A DNA stretch of 64,000 bases. Source: Clavibacter phaseoli (GTDB taxonomy: Bacteria; Actinomycetota; Actinomycetes; Actinomycetales; Microbacteriaceae). Every line of letters begins with the position of its first letter. Positions within the stretch are counted from its first letter, which is position 1. A program made the translations under genes and the position numbers. Shown piece after piece: positions 19,027 to 28,284 of the stretch. The stretch covers positions 2,108,001-2,172,000 of the forward strand of contig NZ_CP040786.1 of assembly GCF_021922925.1 (NCBI RefSeq). The letters run 5' to 3'. The notes beneath the pieces were generated by a model. That model had not been told where the DNA came from and searched no databases. It was given only the letters and a program-made list of their open reading frames with translations.

Positions 19027-19826
19027 GCATGACCGACCCCGCATCGACCCCCGTCTGGTCGCCGTCCCTCGCCGAGCTCACGGAGCGCGTGCCGCTGCCC
19101 GCGGGCGCCGACATCCAGATGGGCCCCGTGCTCTACGACCACGAGGGCACCGAGCTCGAGGGGCTCCTCGCCCGCGACGCCGCGCAGAGCGGCCGCCGCC
19201 CGGCCGTGCTGGTGATCCACGACTGGTTCGGCGTCGGCGGGCACGTGGCCGCGCGGATCCAGATGCTCGCGCGCCTCGGCTACGTCGCGTTCGCCGCCGA
19301 CGTCTACGGCCGCGACGTGCGCCCCGGACCGGAGGAGGCCGGCCAGGTCGCCGGGTCCTTCTACGCCGACCTCCCGCTCATGCGCGCCCGCGTGCAGGCC
19401 GGCATCGACCGCCTCGCGGCCGAGCCCGATGTCGACCCGTCCCGCATCGCCGTCATGGGCTACTGCTTCGGCGGCAGCGCCTCGCTCGAGGTCGCCCGCG
19501 CGGGCGCCGACATCAAGGCGGCGATCTCGCTGCACGGCAGCCTGGTGGTGCACGCGCCTGCCGACGTCGCCGACGTGAAGGCCGCGATCCTCGTCCTCAC
19601 GGGCGCGGACGACCCGATCGTCCCCGACGAGAAGGTGGCCGCCTTCCAGGACGAGATGCGCACGCGCCCCGCGATCGACTGGCAGGTCGTCACGTACAGC
19701 GGCGCCCTGCACGCCTTCTCCGTCCCGGGCGTCGACTCGCCCGACCACGGCGCGCAGTACCAGGACCGCGCCGAGCGCCGCTCGTGGCGCGCGCTGACGG
19801 ACTTCCTCGCCGAGCACCTGGGCTGA
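19023..19826 (+). CDS. Dienelactone hydrolase family protein
   Basis: Alpha/beta hydrolase of 267 residues. The nucleophile Cys lies in Met-Gly-Tyr-Cys-Phe-Gly-Gly-Ser (about 161-168), the acid in Thr-Gly-Ala-Asp-Asp-Pro, and the His in Gly-Ala-Leu-His-Ala-Phe-Ser-Val-Pro. This is the Cys-Asp-His triad of dienelactone hydrolases rather than a Ser triad. A Glu-containing Asp-His-Glu-Gly segment precedes the fold. Dienelactone hydrolase acts in chlorocatechol degradation, but most homologues have unknown ester or lactone substrates. ATG at 19023 overlaps the purL stop (ATGA), an odd partner for purine synthesis that is probably housekeeping co-transcription. A 14-bp stem hairpin ends the operon. 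Confidence 0.9.
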   Translation: MSMTDPASTPVWSPSLAELTERVPLPAGADIQMGPVLYDHEGTELEGLLARDAAQSGRRPAVLVIHDWFGVGGHVAARIQMLARLGYVAFAADVYGRDVRPGPEEAGQVAGSFYADLPLMRARVQAGIDRLAAEPDVDPSRIAVMGYCFGGSASLEVARAGADIKAAISLHGSLVVHAPADVADVKAAILVLTGADDPIVPDEKVAAFQDEMRTRPAIDWQVVTYSGALHAFSVPGVDSPDHGAQYQDRAERRSWRALTDFLAEHLG

Positions 19827-19846
19827 CCGGCTCCCCTGCGTCGCAC

Positions 19847-19878
19847 CGCGCCCCGCCGGCACCCGCCGGCGGGGCGCG
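19847..19878 (+). terminator. Hairpin terminator of the pur operon
   Basis: Perfect 14-bp stem with a 4-nt loop 20 nt after the stop codon of the hydrolase gene. Confidence 0.75.
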
Positions 19879-19945
19879 CGTCTGTCCGCGGGCCATGCGC
19901 CGGCTGGCGGAACCCTCCGGGCCGGGCCGACACGCCGACCCCGGG

Positions 19946-19974
19946 TTGCCATCGCCGCACCCCTCGCGTAGACC
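19946..19974 (+). promoter_or_regulatory. Candidate promoter TTGCCA-N17-TAGACC
   Basis: Hexamers resembling -35 and -10 elements with a 17-nt spacer in the 250-bp gap before the EEP-family gene. The -10 lacks the final T, so this is a weak call. Confidence 0.3.
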
Positions 19975-20075
19975 TGTGCGTGCAGTTCACGCATCCGCCA
20001 CCCGCCGTTGGCCCCCGCAGGGGTCGCGACGCGCAGGCTGATCATGCGAGACACGTGCGACCCGAGGAGATCTCC

Positions 20076-21128
20076 ATGATGGCCAGCGGCGGATTCAGCC
20101 GACGCGACCTGTTCGACGGTGCCGGATCCTCCGATCCCGGCGTCGGGCGGCCCACACGCGGTTCCGGCACGGCGCTCCTCGAGCGACCGCGCGCGGACGA
20201 GACCACCACCACGACGGACGGCCCGGACGGCACCGCGGAGGCCGACCCCCCTCCGTCTCGGCCGGCGGCAGCGACGCAGCTCGCTCCCGCCCCGCCCCAG
20301 GAGGCGACCATCGGCTCGGCCGAGGGCGACCTCGTGCACGTCATGACGTGCAACATCCGCCTGGCCCGCGCCTCGACCGAGCCCGGCGATCCCGACCACT
20401 GGGCCGACCGCGAGCCCGTGCTCGCCCGCTTCCTCCAGCTCGAGCAGCCCACCGTCCTCGGCCTGCAGGAGGCCCTCTCGGCCCAGCTGCCCGCCATCGC
20501 CCGGGCGCTCCCCCACCACCGCATGCTCGGCTACGGCCGCGACGGCGGCTCCGGCGGCGAGTACAGCGCGATCTTCTACGACGAGCGTCGCCTCGACGTC
20601 GTCGCGTGGGACCAGTTCTGGCTGTCCGACCTGCCGGAGCTCATCGGATCCCGCTCCTGGGGCTGCAGCACCACCCGCATCGCGACGTGGGCGCGCTTCC
20701 GCGACCGCCGCAGCGGCGCCGAGTTCGTGCACCTCAACACGCACCTCGACCACGAGTCCGAGCTCGCGCGCGTGAAGAGCGCCGACCTCATCACCGAGCG
20801 GCTGCAGGAGGTCGCGTCCGGCGCGCCCGTCGTCGTCACGGGCGACTTCAACGCGCCGGCCGAGGAGTCGGCGGCGTACGACATCCTCACGCGCGACGCG
20901 GGCCTCGCCGACACCTGGACCACGGCCGCGCACCACGCGACCCCCGGCATCGGCACGTTCACGGCGTACGGCGACCCGGTGCCCGAGGGCGAGCGCATCG
21001 ACTGGATCCTCGCGGGCAGCGGCGTCGAGGTGGTCGACTCGGCCATCAACCCGTACACGTTCGAGGGCCGCTCTCCCTCCGATCACGCCGCCGTCCAGGC
21101 GCTCGTGCGCCTCGCGCGCACCGCCTGA
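20076..21128 (+). CDS. Endonuclease/exonuclease/phosphatase (EEP) family hydrolase
   Basis: Protein of 350 residues. About 85 N-terminal residues are low-complexity, Thr/Pro/Ala-rich and lack a signal peptide. The EEP fold then starts with Met-Thr-Cys-Asn-Ile-Arg, has the catalytic Glu in Gly-Leu-Gln-Glu-Ala (about 130), the Leu-Asn-Thr-His-Leu-Asp-His and Gly-Asp-Phe-Asn-Ala motifs (about 212-218 and 256-260), Arg-Ile-Asp-Trp-Ile near 308-312, and the terminal Ser-Asp-His-Ala-Ala. All metal and catalytic residues of the DNase I/inositol phosphatase superfamily are present. Start at 20076 has GGAG 6 nt upstream. It is clearly paralogous to the gene at 38518, and the two bracket the polysaccharide region. 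Substrate unknown: nucleic acid, phospholipid or sugar phosphate. Confidence 0.88.
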   Translation: MMASGGFSRRDLFDGAGSSDPGVGRPTRGSGTALLERPRADETTTTTDGPDGTAEADPPPSRPAAATQLAPAPPQEATIGSAEGDLVHVMTCNIRLARASTEPGDPDHWADREPVLARFLQLEQPTVLGLQEALSAQLPAIARALPHHRMLGYGRDGGSGGEYSAIFYDERRLDVVAWDQFWLSDLPELIGSRSWGCSTTRIATWARFRDRRSGAEFVHLNTHLDHESELARVKSADLITERLQEVASGAPVVVTGDFNAPAEESAAYDILTRDAGLADTWTTAAHHATPGIGTFTAYGDPVPEGERIDWILAGSGVEVVDSAINPYTFEGRSPSDHAAVQALVRLARTA

Positions 21129-21330
21129 CCCGCGTCGCACCGACGCCCGGCCTCCCGTCGGCCGGGCCGACGCGATCACGCCCGCCGGGGATCGGCGGCG
21201 CGCCACGCCGCCACCGGGCCGATGGAGACCGCATGTCACAATGGTCTCCGAGCGGCCCCGTGATCGCAGCGGCTGACGGGGTCACCGGCTCGCCGCTGCC
21301 GCGGACCCCTCCACGATCGGATGAACACCT

Positions 21331-22041
21331 ATGCCCGCACGTCGCATGGCCCGGGGCGCCGTCAGCGCCCTCGCCGCCGTCCTCCTGCTCGCCGGGTGCA
21401 CCAGCTCGCCGCAGCCCGCCCCCACCGCGACCGAGGGCCAGCCCGCGCCCAGCGCGTCCGCCACGACGGCGCCCGAGGACATGGTCCGCATCGTCGTCAT
21501 GGGCGACTCGAACACGAACGGCTTCGTCGGCACGCTGCCCCAGGGCATCGACCAGGGCATGGCCTACGTCGACTACGTCGTGGGCGACCCGCTGACCTTC
21601 GCCGGCGGCTGGGGCACCGACGGCGCGACGAGCACCGTCATGGCGGCCAACACGCCCACCGTCGAGGACGTCGACGTGGCGCTCATCATGATCGGCACCA
21701 ACAACCGCCTCGCGGGCGTGCCGGACACGCAGCTCGACGCGGACATCCTCCAGACGGTCGAGAAGCTCGCGCCGAAGGAGACCGTGATCCTCGGGATCCC
21801 GCCGCAGAACGCCTCGCCCGAGACGCCGCCCGAGGTCAACGCGCACCTCGAGCAGTTCGCCGACGCGCAGGGCTACCACTTCTTCAACCCGTGGGTGAAC
21901 CTCACGAACAAGGACATGAAGTGGCGGACCGAGTTCTTCCGCGACGGGATCCACACCAACATGACGGGCTACAAGCTCATGGGCGCGGAGGTGCGCAAGT
22001 ACGTGCGCACCGAGGTGCTCGACGACAGCGCCCAGAAGTAG
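21331..22041 (+). CDS. SGNH/GDSL hydrolase lipoprotein
   Basis: Protein of 236 residues with an Arg-rich N terminus, a hydrophobic stretch and the lipobox Leu-Leu-Ala-Gly-Cys (Cys23), followed by a Pro/Thr/Ser-rich linker to about residue 50. The SGNH blocks are clear: Met-Gly-Asp-Ser-Asn (Ser nucleophile) near 57-61, Ile-Gly-Thr-Asn-Asn near 127-131, and Asp-Gly-Ile-His-Thr-Asn (catalytic Asp and His) near 208-213. It is a surface-anchored esterase or acetylhydrolase. Its position next to two acyltransferases suggests de-acylation or acyl transfer on a surface glycan. The start ATG has only a weak GGA upstream, and an ATG 5 codons later is also possible. Confidence 0.88.
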   Translation: MPARRMARGAVSALAAVLLLAGCTSSPQPAPTATEGQPAPSASATTAPEDMVRIVVMGDSNTNGFVGTLPQGIDQGMAYVDYVVGDPLTFAGGWGTDGATSTVMAANTPTVEDVDVALIMIGTNNRLAGVPDTQLDADILQTVEKLAPKETVILGIPPQNASPETPPEVNAHLEQFADAQGYHFFNPWVNLTNKDMKWRTEFFRDGIHTNMTGYKLMGAEVRKYVRTEVLDDSAQK

Positions 22042-22132
22042 GGGCATCCCCCCGCCCTCCCGCCGGCGACCCGGCGGTTAGGGTCGAATCGGTGCCTCCG
22101 CAGCGTCGCGCCCGCACCAGAGGAGAGCCCGC

Positions 22133-23170
22133 GTGACCAGCACCGTGACAGTGAAGAGCGAGACCGGTCGGAAGATCGAGTTCCTCGAGGCGGTCCGCGG
22201 CGTCGCGTCGTTCATCGTGGTGCTGCAGCACCTCATCGCCGCGGAGTACCCGGCGTTCGAGGACTTCAGCCGGCAGTGGGTGGACGCGGGGCGCGTGGGC
22301 GTCGTCGCGTTCTTCCTGGTCAGCGGCTACGTCATCCCCCTGAGCCTCCAGCGGCAGGACACCCGCACCTTCCTCGTCCGCCGCCTCTTCCGCCTCTTCC
22401 CGCTCTACTGGCTCGTGCTCGGCCTCATGATGCTGTGGGTCGCGACGACGGGCGAGGGCGAGCTGGGCGGGCCGCTCGTGATCATGGCCAACGTGCTCAT
22501 GGTGCAGGGCGCCGTGGGGATCTACACGATCGTCCCGACGGCGTGGACCCTGGGCATCGAGCTGATCTTCTACGGCCAGTCCCTCGTCGCCAAGCTCATC
22601 GGCCGCCTCGACCGCAGCGTGGTCATGGGCTACGTGTGGCTCGCCGGCTTCGTCGCCGCGGCGATCGCGGGCCGGGTGCTGGAGCGCGAGCTGCCGTGGA
22701 CGCTGCCGCTGCTGCTCTACACGGCGTCGCTCGGGCACGCGATCCACCTGCGCGACCGCGACGGATCCACCGCCTGGCGCGGCCTCCTCGTCGCCGGCGT
22801 CGTGGGCGTGCCGCTGTTCACGTACCTCAACGGCGGGCAGGACGCGACCTGGCCGCCCTTCGACTACGCCGTGTCGTTCCTGCTCGGCCTCGGCCTGTTC
22901 TTCGCGTTCTACGCCACGCGGCAGGCGGCCCACTCGCGCGTGCTCATCTGGCTCGGCGCGATCTCGTACGCCGCGTACCTCCTGCACCCGCTCGCCTACC
23001 GCGTGATGCGCGCCGTCGACGTGCCCGAGGGGATCGTGCGGGTCGTCGCCGCCATCGCCCTCACGCTCGTCGTCTCCTGGCTCGTGCACCGGTTCGTGGA
23101 GGTGCCCTTCATCGGCGTCGCCCGCCGCCTCACGAGCCGCTCCGCGGGCGCGAAGGCCCCGCGGCACTAG
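22133..23170 (+). CDS. Acyltransferase family 3 membrane protein
   Basis: Integral membrane protein of 345 residues with about ten hydrophobic segments. The family 3 signature is present: Phe-Leu-Glu-Ala-Val-Arg-Gly-Val-Ala followed by a helix ending in Leu-Gln-His (the conserved His, about residue 34), then Phe-Phe-Leu-Val-Ser-Gly-Tyr-Val-Ile, and near the end Ser-Tyr-Ala-Ala-Tyr-Leu-Leu-His-Pro. Such enzymes O-acetylate or O-succinylate exopolysaccharides, peptidoglycan or lipids. GTG start has AGGAG 7 nt upstream, and a TAGGGT box at 22079-22084 is a candidate -10. Faces a larger OafA-type acyltransferase tail to tail. Confidence 0.9.
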   Translation: MTSTVTVKSETGRKIEFLEAVRGVASFIVVLQHLIAAEYPAFEDFSRQWVDAGRVGVVAFFLVSGYVIPLSLQRQDTRTFLVRRLFRLFPLYWLVLGLMMLWVATTGEGELGGPLVIMANVLMVQGAVGIYTIVPTAWTLGIELIFYGQSLVAKLIGRLDRSVVMGYVWLAGFVAAAIAGRVLERELPWTLPLLLYTASLGHAIHLRDRDGSTAWRGLLVAGVVGVPLFTYLNGGQDATWPPFDYAVSFLLGLGLFFAFYATRQAAHSRVLIWLGAISYAAYLLHPLAYRVMRAVDVPEGIVRVVAAIALTLVVSWLVHRFVEVPFIGVARRLTSRSAGAKAPRH

Positions 23171-23383
23171 GTCCCCCTCGCGGATCCCGCGCCGGGCCCC
23201 GAGGCCCCCTGGGGTCCGGTCGGCGGGCTCCCGCGCCGTCGCGCGGCCTCGTGCGCTCAGCCGCCGCCGTCCGCCACCGGCCGTCGGCCGTCGGACGCCC
23301 GGCCCTCGCCGCGGCCGCCCCGCGCGCCGGCGTGCGATGCCGCGCGGCCCGCGCGGTCCCCTGGGGGACAGCGGGCGCAGCGC

Positions 23384-23411
23384 GCCGGACGCCGGACGCC
23401 GGACGCCGGAT
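23384..23411. repeat. Tandem heptamer repeat, unit GCCGGAC
   Basis: Four head-to-tail copies, the last with T instead of C. Non-coding. Confidence 0.85.
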
Positions 23412-23476
23412 CATCCGAGCGCGTGGCAGGACGCCCGCCTGCAGGCGCGAGGCGCTCGATGCCCGCCCGCAGGCCC

Positions 23477-23510
23477 ACGACGCACGACGCACGACGCACG
23501 ACGCACGACG
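23477..23510. repeat. Tandem heptamer repeat, unit ACGACGC
   Basis: Four perfect copies plus a partial fifth, running into the left arm of the terminator hairpin. Confidence 0.85.
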
Positions 23511-23545
23511 ACGGGCGCCCCTCCCGGAGGAGGAGCGCCCGTCGT
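23508..23545. terminator. Hairpin terminator between convergent acyltransferases
   Basis: 11-bp perfect arms (from ACGACGGGCGC) separated by a 16-nt loop that itself contains a short CTCC/GGAG pairing. Confidence 0.6.
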
Positions 23546-23566
23546 GGCGTGCGGTGGTGCGGCGGG

Positions 23567-25840
23567 TCAGCCGGCGGCCGGGGCCAGGAGGCCGAGCGTC
23601 GCGAGCTCGTCCGACATGATCGGCGCGAGGTCCTGCGACTGGCGGGCCGTGAGGTGCGACGTGTCGCCGCGCACGGGGATCCCGTTGACGAACGCCGGGC
23701 ACGTGCCCTGGCTGCAGAACCAGCCCTGCGTGTTGATGAACTGCACCGGGGCGCCGACCTCGGCCGCCGCGGCCTCCATGGTGCGGGCGTGGCTGATGAA
23801 CGACGGCGACACCTGCGACGTGCAGTCCTTCGGCGCGCTCGTGGGCGTCTTGCACTCCACGAGCGCCGTGGCTGCCGGCGGGCGGGACAGGACGATCACG
23901 TTGGAGGAGGCGGTCTTGAGCGAGCCCATGGTGGTGAGCGCGCCGGCCTGCCACTCGCGGTCGGCGGCGCCGCCCGTGGCCTTGCTCGACAGGTACGAGT
24001 TGTCGACGGCCTCGCTCATGAGGATGAGCGCGGGCTTCGTGGCGTTCATCTCGCCGAGGGCCCAGTTGCGAAAGTCCGTGCACTCCGTGTACTCGGAGCC
24101 GTCGGTGTCCGTGCTCGTGACGGTGGACGCGGGGCAGCGCGCCATCGTGAGCACGCGCACCTTCCAGTCGTCGCCGAGGCTGGCGCGGAGCATGGGCGCG
24201 TAGCTGATCGCGAGGGAGTCGCCGAAGATGACCGCGGTCTTCTCCGGTCCCGCCGACGCGTTGCCGTAGACGCAGTGCTCGGTGTTCTTGATCGCGTCCT
24301 TCTCCTTGGCGAGGTCGGCGCCGAGGCAGCCGTCCTTCGCCCACTCGGGCGCGATGACGTCGCGGCCGAAGTCGCCGAACGACTCGACGGCGGGATCGAG
24401 CGCCGGCCACTCGTCGGATGCGAGGGCGGCCGTGATCTGGTCCGTGCGGGTCGCGAGGGCGTTGCCGGTGGCCTCGACGGGCGCGGCCGTGCCGCCGGTG
24501 CTCGGCGTCCCGCTCCCGAGCTGGCTCTGGTCGGCGGGCTCGTCGCGCACCACGGCCACGGCGACCACGCCCACCACGGCGACCGCGACGACGGAGAGCG
24601 CCGCGACGGTCATCTTCAGCTGCGCCGCGGAGGACCGGCGGCCGGCCTTCTTCGGGTCGAGCCAGCTGGAGCGCCGGATCGGGTCCTCGACGAGGTGGAA
24701 GGAGGCGATGGCGAGCACGAGCGTCGCGCCGATCGCGGCGCCGTAGTACTCAAGGGTGCCGGTGCCGAGGAGCGACGCCAGCAGGATGATCGCCGGGAAG
24801 TGCCAGAGGTACAGCGAGAACGACAGCCGGCCGATGTAGGTGGTGACCGGGTTCGTGATCGGCACCATGGCCTTCGACACCCCGCCGATGCCCGACGCGA
24901 TGACGAGCGCGGTCGCGACGACCGGCAGCAGGCCGAAGGGCACCGGGAACGCGTTGTCGCCGGAGACGAGGAAGAAGGAGGCGACGATGCCCGCGAGGCC
25001 GACGTAGCCGAGGACCGGGCGGATCGACGCGGGCAGCGTGGCGATGCGCGCCGCGAAGATCGCGAGGAGCGCGCCGATGCCGAGCTCCCAGGCGCGGGAG
25101 AAGGTGGAGAAGTACGCGACCGTCGGGCGGGCCGACGTCTCGTAGAAGCCCCAGGCGAGCGACGCGACGATGAGGACGGCGACCGTGATGCCGATCGTCC
25201 GGGTGAAGAGGCGGGCGCGCTTGACGCGGTTCTTGGGGGTGCGGCGGCGGGCGAACGTGATGACCAGGAAGATCAGCACGGGCCAGACGAGGTAGAACTG
25301 CTCCTCGACCGACAGCGACCAGTAGTGGCGGAACGGCGAGATGGGGCCGTCGGACGCGAAGTAGTCGGTGCCGGCGCTGGCGAAGTGCCAGTTGGAGACG
25401 AAGAGGGCGGACCAGATCGCGTCCCAGAGGCTGGCCTGCGCGCGCACGACGTTGAAGACGAGGAACGAGACGGCCGTGGAGACCACGAGCACGAGCAGCG
25501 CGGCCGGCATGATGCGACGGACGCGGCGCTTGTAGAAGTCGAGGAACGAGATCGTCTTGGTGCGCTCGTACTCCTTGAGCAGCAGGCCCGTGATGAGGAA
25601 GCCGCTGATGACGAAGAAGACGTCGACGCCCACGAAGCCGCCGGAGGGCCAGTCGAAGAGGTGGTCGACGATGACGGCGACCACCGCGAGGGCGCGCAGG
25701 CCCTCGACGTCCGGCCTGAAGCCGCGGTTCACCGTCGGCGAATCCCCCTCGGATGGCGGGTTCTTGTCGTCCGGTGCGGAGCGGAGCTCCGACGGGTCCG
25801 GGAGCGCGGGCGTGCCCCGGCGAAATGTCTGCGAGCTCAT
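23567..25840 (-). CDS. OafA/YrhL-type acyltransferase with C-terminal SGNH domain
   Basis: Two-domain protein of 757 residues. Residues about 30-420 form a family 3 acyltransferase with some ten to eleven transmembrane helices and the conserved Val-Glu-Gly-Leu-Arg-Ala-Leu-Ala...Asp-His start. After a linker, residues about 510-750 form an extracytoplasmic SGNH-like domain with Phe-Gly-Asp-Ser-Leu (Ser nucleophile) and a C-terminal Asp-Thr-Ser-His-Leu-Thr motif (Asp/His). Family 3-SGNH fusions acetylate cell-wall or exported polysaccharides, the membrane part passing acetyl groups across and the SGNH part transferring them. Placed just upstream of, and divergent from, the exopolysaccharide cluster. 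ATG at 25840 lacks a strong ribosome-binding site. Confidence 0.92.
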   Translation of the reverse strand: MSSQTFRRGTPALPDPSELRSAPDDKNPPSEGDSPTVNRGFRPDVEGLRALAVVAVIVDHLFDWPSGGFVGVDVFFVISGFLITGLLLKEYERTKTISFLDFYKRRVRRIMPAALLVLVVSTAVSFLVFNVVRAQASLWDAIWSALFVSNWHFASAGTDYFASDGPISPFRHYWSLSVEEQFYLVWPVLIFLVITFARRRTPKNRVKRARLFTRTIGITVAVLIVASLAWGFYETSARPTVAYFSTFSRAWELGIGALLAIFAARIATLPASIRPVLGYVGLAGIVASFFLVSGDNAFPVPFGLLPVVATALVIASGIGGVSKAMVPITNPVTTYIGRLSFSLYLWHFPAIILLASLLGTGTLEYYGAAIGATLVLAIASFHLVEDPIRRSSWLDPKKAGRRSSAAQLKMTVAALSVVAVAVVGVVAVAVVRDEPADQSQLGSGTPSTGGTAAPVEATGNALATRTDQITAALASDEWPALDPAVESFGDFGRDVIAPEWAKDGCLGADLAKEKDAIKNTEHCVYGNASAGPEKTAVIFGDSLAISYAPMLRASLGDDWKVRVLTMARCPASTVTSTDTDGSEYTECTDFRNWALGEMNATKPALILMSEAVDNSYLSSKATGGAADREWQAGALTTMGSLKTASSNVIVLSRPPAATALVECKTPTSAPKDCTSQVSPSFISHARTMEAAAAEVGAPVQFINTQGWFCSQGTCPAFVNGIPVRGDTSHLTARQSQDLAPIMSDELATLGLLAPAAG

Positions 25841-26054
25841 GGCCCAGGTCCCTACTCACTCGTGTACCGCCGTGCAGCACTGCTGTCTGAGCGACCCTAA
25901 CAGGGCGTCACAGGGCCTACCATGCCCCGGACGGGGGCGTTCCGGGCTGCTGGCACCGCTCGAGAGCTGTGTGATGATAGACAGCCGAGGCTGTGGATAT
26001 CCCACGTATGCGGACACTCCGCGCCTGTGTGCTTTTGGGGAAGGGTTCTAAGTT
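25841..26054. promoter_or_regulatory. Divergent promoter region of the polysaccharide cluster
   Basis: 214-bp region with lower GC than its surroundings, between the divergent OafA-type gene and the autokinase gene. A GGGAAGG ribosome-binding site lies 10 nt before the ATG at 26055. Several TA-containing patches (around 25975 and 26010) could be -10 elements, but none stands out. Confidence 0.4.
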
Positions 26055-27467
26055 ATGGCGCTCCGTGACTTCATTCGGATGCTGCGTAGGGGCGCGGTGC
26101 TGATCATCCTGACGCTCCTGGTCGGGGTGGGCGCCGCGGCGGCCTTCTCCCTCCTCCAGACCCCCGAGTACGAGGCGTCCACCAAGATGTACGTCGCCCA
26201 GAGCAGCTCGGGCAGCGTGCAGGACCTCCAGCAGGGCAACAACTTCATCACCCAGGCGGTGAAGAGCTACGCGGACGTCGTCACGACCCGCGCCGTGCTC
26301 CAGCCCGTCATCGACGAGTTCGGCCTCGACATGACGTCGCGCGAGCTCGCCGAGTCGGTCCGCGCCTCCGCGCCGCTCGACACCACGATCATCGACATCA
26401 CGGTGAAGGACCAGTCCCGCCAGGACGCCGCGACGCTCGCGGACGCCATCGGCGCGAGCCTCACCACGGTCGTCGGCACGCTCGTCCCCGAGACCATCGA
26501 GGGCACGCCGCAGGTGCAGATCACGCAGCTCGAGCAGGCGGAGATCCCCGAGTCGCCGTCCTCGCCGAACCTGCCCGTCAACATCATCGTCGGCGCGCTC
26601 ATCGGCCTCCTGATCGGCGTGGGCGTGAGCCTCCTCCGCGAGACGCTCGACAACCGCATCCGCGGGGAGCGCGACGTCGAGCTCGTCACGACCAAGCCCA
26701 TCCTCGGCGGCATCGCGTACGACCCGAAGGCGACCGAGCGTCCCCTCATCGTGCAGGACGACCCGCGCAGCCCCCGCGCCGAGTCCTTCCGCAGCCTCCG
26801 CACGAACCTCCAGTTCCTGGAGTTCGGCGGCCGCTCGCGCAGCTTCGTCATCACCTCGTCCATCCAGGGCGAGGGCAAGTCGACCACCAGCTCGAACCTC
26901 GCGCTGGCGCTGGCCGACTCCGGCATCAAGGTCGTCCTCATCGACGCCGACCTCCGCCGTCCGCGCCTCGCGTCCTACATGGGCCTCGAGGGCGCCGTGG
27001 GCCTCACCGACATCCTCATCGGCCGCGCCGAGATCGAGGACGTCATCCAGCCCTGGGGCTCGGGCATGCTCTCGATCCTCCCCGCCGGCCAGATCCCGCC
27101 GAACCCGTCCGAGCTCCTCGGCTCGCAGGGCATGGCGCGACTGCTGCAGGACCTCGAGGCGCGCTACGACGTGGTGCTCATCGACGCCCCGCCGCTGCTC
27201 CCCGTCACCGACGCGGCGATCCTGTCCAAGAACGCCGGCGGCGCGATCGTCGTCGTCGCCGCCGGCCGCACGCACCGCACGCAGCTGAAGAGCGCGATCG
27301 CCAACCTCACCAACGTGGGCGCGGACGTGCTCGGCCTCGTGATCACCATGCTCCCCACCAAGGGCCCGGACGCGTACGGCTACGGCCACTACGGCTACGG
27401 GTACGGGTACACGGAGGACGAGGACGGCCAGAAGACCAAGGCGCCCATCGAGAAGATCAAGGCGTAG
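26055..27467 (+). CDS. Polysaccharide co-polymerase / bacterial tyrosine autokinase (Wzc/CpsD type)
   Basis: Protein of 470 residues joining a Wzz-like chain-length domain and a BY-kinase domain. Transmembrane segments lie at about 14-34 and 176-196. The cytoplasmic kinase has a Walker A motif with Gln-Gly-Glu-Gly-Lys-Ser-Thr-Thr (about 272-279), Walker A-prime Leu-Ile-Asp-Ala-Asp-Leu-Arg-Arg-Pro, and Walker B Val-Val-Leu-Ile-Asp-Ala-Pro-Pro. The C terminus carries a cluster of six tyrosines alternating mostly with Gly (about 441-453), the autophosphorylation tail. In Wzy-dependent systems such proteins set polymer length and respond to a tyrosine phosphatase, here encoded 9 nt downstream. 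First gene of the long rightward polysaccharide cluster. Confidence 0.94.
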   Translation: MALRDFIRMLRRGAVLIILTLLVGVGAAAAFSLLQTPEYEASTKMYVAQSSSGSVQDLQQGNNFITQAVKSYADVVTTRAVLQPVIDEFGLDMTSRELAESVRASAPLDTTIIDITVKDQSRQDAATLADAIGASLTTVVGTLVPETIEGTPQVQITQLEQAEIPESPSSPNLPVNIIVGALIGLLIGVGVSLLRETLDNRIRGERDVELVTTKPILGGIAYDPKATERPLIVQDDPRSPRAESFRSLRTNLQFLEFGGRSRSFVITSSIQGEGKSTTSSNLALALADSGIKVVLIDADLRRPRLASYMGLEGAVGLTDILIGRAEIEDVIQPWGSGMLSILPAGQIPPNPSELLGSQGMARLLQDLEARYDVVLIDAPPLLPVTDAAILSKNAGGAIVVVAAGRTHRTQLKSAIANLTNVGADVLGLVITMLPTKGPDAYGYGHYGYGYGYTEDEDGQKTKAPIEKIKA

Positions 27468-27476
27468 CTCCCCTCC

Positions 27477-28196
27477 ATGTCGGAACTCCCCCCCACGAGC
27501 CGCAGGGCCGCACGCGCGGCCCTCGGCGACGCATCCTCCGAGGGCGTCGACGACGGCTCGTTCCGCGTCCTGTTCGTCTGCTCGGGCAACATCTGCCGCT
27601 CCGCCCTCGCCGAGCAGGTCCTCCGGGCCCGCGTGCGGGCGATCTTCGGCGGCCACGCCGCGGAGGCCGACTCGGTCGTGCGCTTCTCCAGCGCCGGCAC
27701 GATCGCGGCCGACGGGCAGCGCATGCCCGAGCAGGCGGCGGAGCTCTCCGTGCGGTACGGCGGGGACCCGAGCGAGCACCAGGCGCGCTTCCTGACGCCC
27801 GGCATCATCCAGGGCGTCGACCTGGTGCTCACCATGGCGCGCGAGCACCGCAGCGCCGTCGTGCGCGCCGTGCCCCGCGCCAACCGCTTCACCTTCACGA
27901 TCCGCGAGTTCGCAGCGCTCTTCGAGCACCTCGTCGAGGTGACCGGGGACGAGAAGCACATCGCCTGCGACGGCGACGTGCCTGAGCAGCTGCGCGCGCT
28001 CATCCCGCTCGTGGCGGCGCAGCGGGGCGTGACCCTGCCGCCCGCCCACGAGGACGACTACGACGTGGTCGACCCGTACCGCCGGTCGCAGGCCACCTAC
28101 GACGCCTCCGGCGAGCAGGCCGGCGGCGCCATCGAGTCGATCCTCGAGTCGGTGCGGGCCGTGACCCGCACGGACGCGCCCCGCCTTCGGGGCTGA
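27477..28196 (+). CDS. Low-molecular-weight protein tyrosine phosphatase
   Basis: Phosphatase of 239 residues with the P-loop Cys-Ser-Gly-Asn-Ile-Cys-Arg-Ser (Cys35 nucleophile, Arg41) and the general-acid Asp in Asp-Val-Val-Asp-Pro-Tyr-Arg near 196. It is expected to dephosphorylate the tyrosine tail of the adjacent autokinase (Wzb/Wzc-like cycle). Longer than the usual 150 residues, with an N-terminal extension of about 28 residues and an insertion of about 50 residues between the core strand near 115 and the acid loop. The ATG at 27477 is 9 nt after the kinase stop. Confidence 0.92.
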   Translation: MSELPPTSRRAARAALGDASSEGVDDGSFRVLFVCSGNICRSALAEQVLRARVRAIFGGHAAEADSVVRFSSAGTIAADGQRMPEQAAELSVRYGGDPSEHQARFLTPGIIQGVDLVLTMAREHRSAVVRAVPRANRFTFTIREFAALFEHLVEVTGDEKHIACDGDVPEQLRALIPLVAAQRGVTLPPAHEDDYDVVDPYRRSQATYDASGEQAGGAIESILESVRAVTRTDAPRLRG

Positions 28197-28284
28197 CCCG
28201 ACCCGCCCACCACCGCACACGAGCGCACGCAGCTCCATCAGACACCACCGGCTCCCGAACGGAGCCGCCTGCCCCGGGGGACCA

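Larger units (their letters stand above)
23171..23566. other. Gene-free stretch with short tandem repeats
   Basis: About 400 bp between two convergent acyltransferase genes. I see no supported gene here. It contains the two heptamer repeat arrays listed separately and a hairpin terminator at the right end. The rest is extremely GC-rich and Pro/Arg-coding in all frames. Confidence 0.6.

Noticed and set aside
23171-23566. Small frames in the gap between the two acyltransferases
   Set aside because: They consist of repeat-derived Arg/Ala/Pro strings, have no ribosome-binding site and overlap the terminator.
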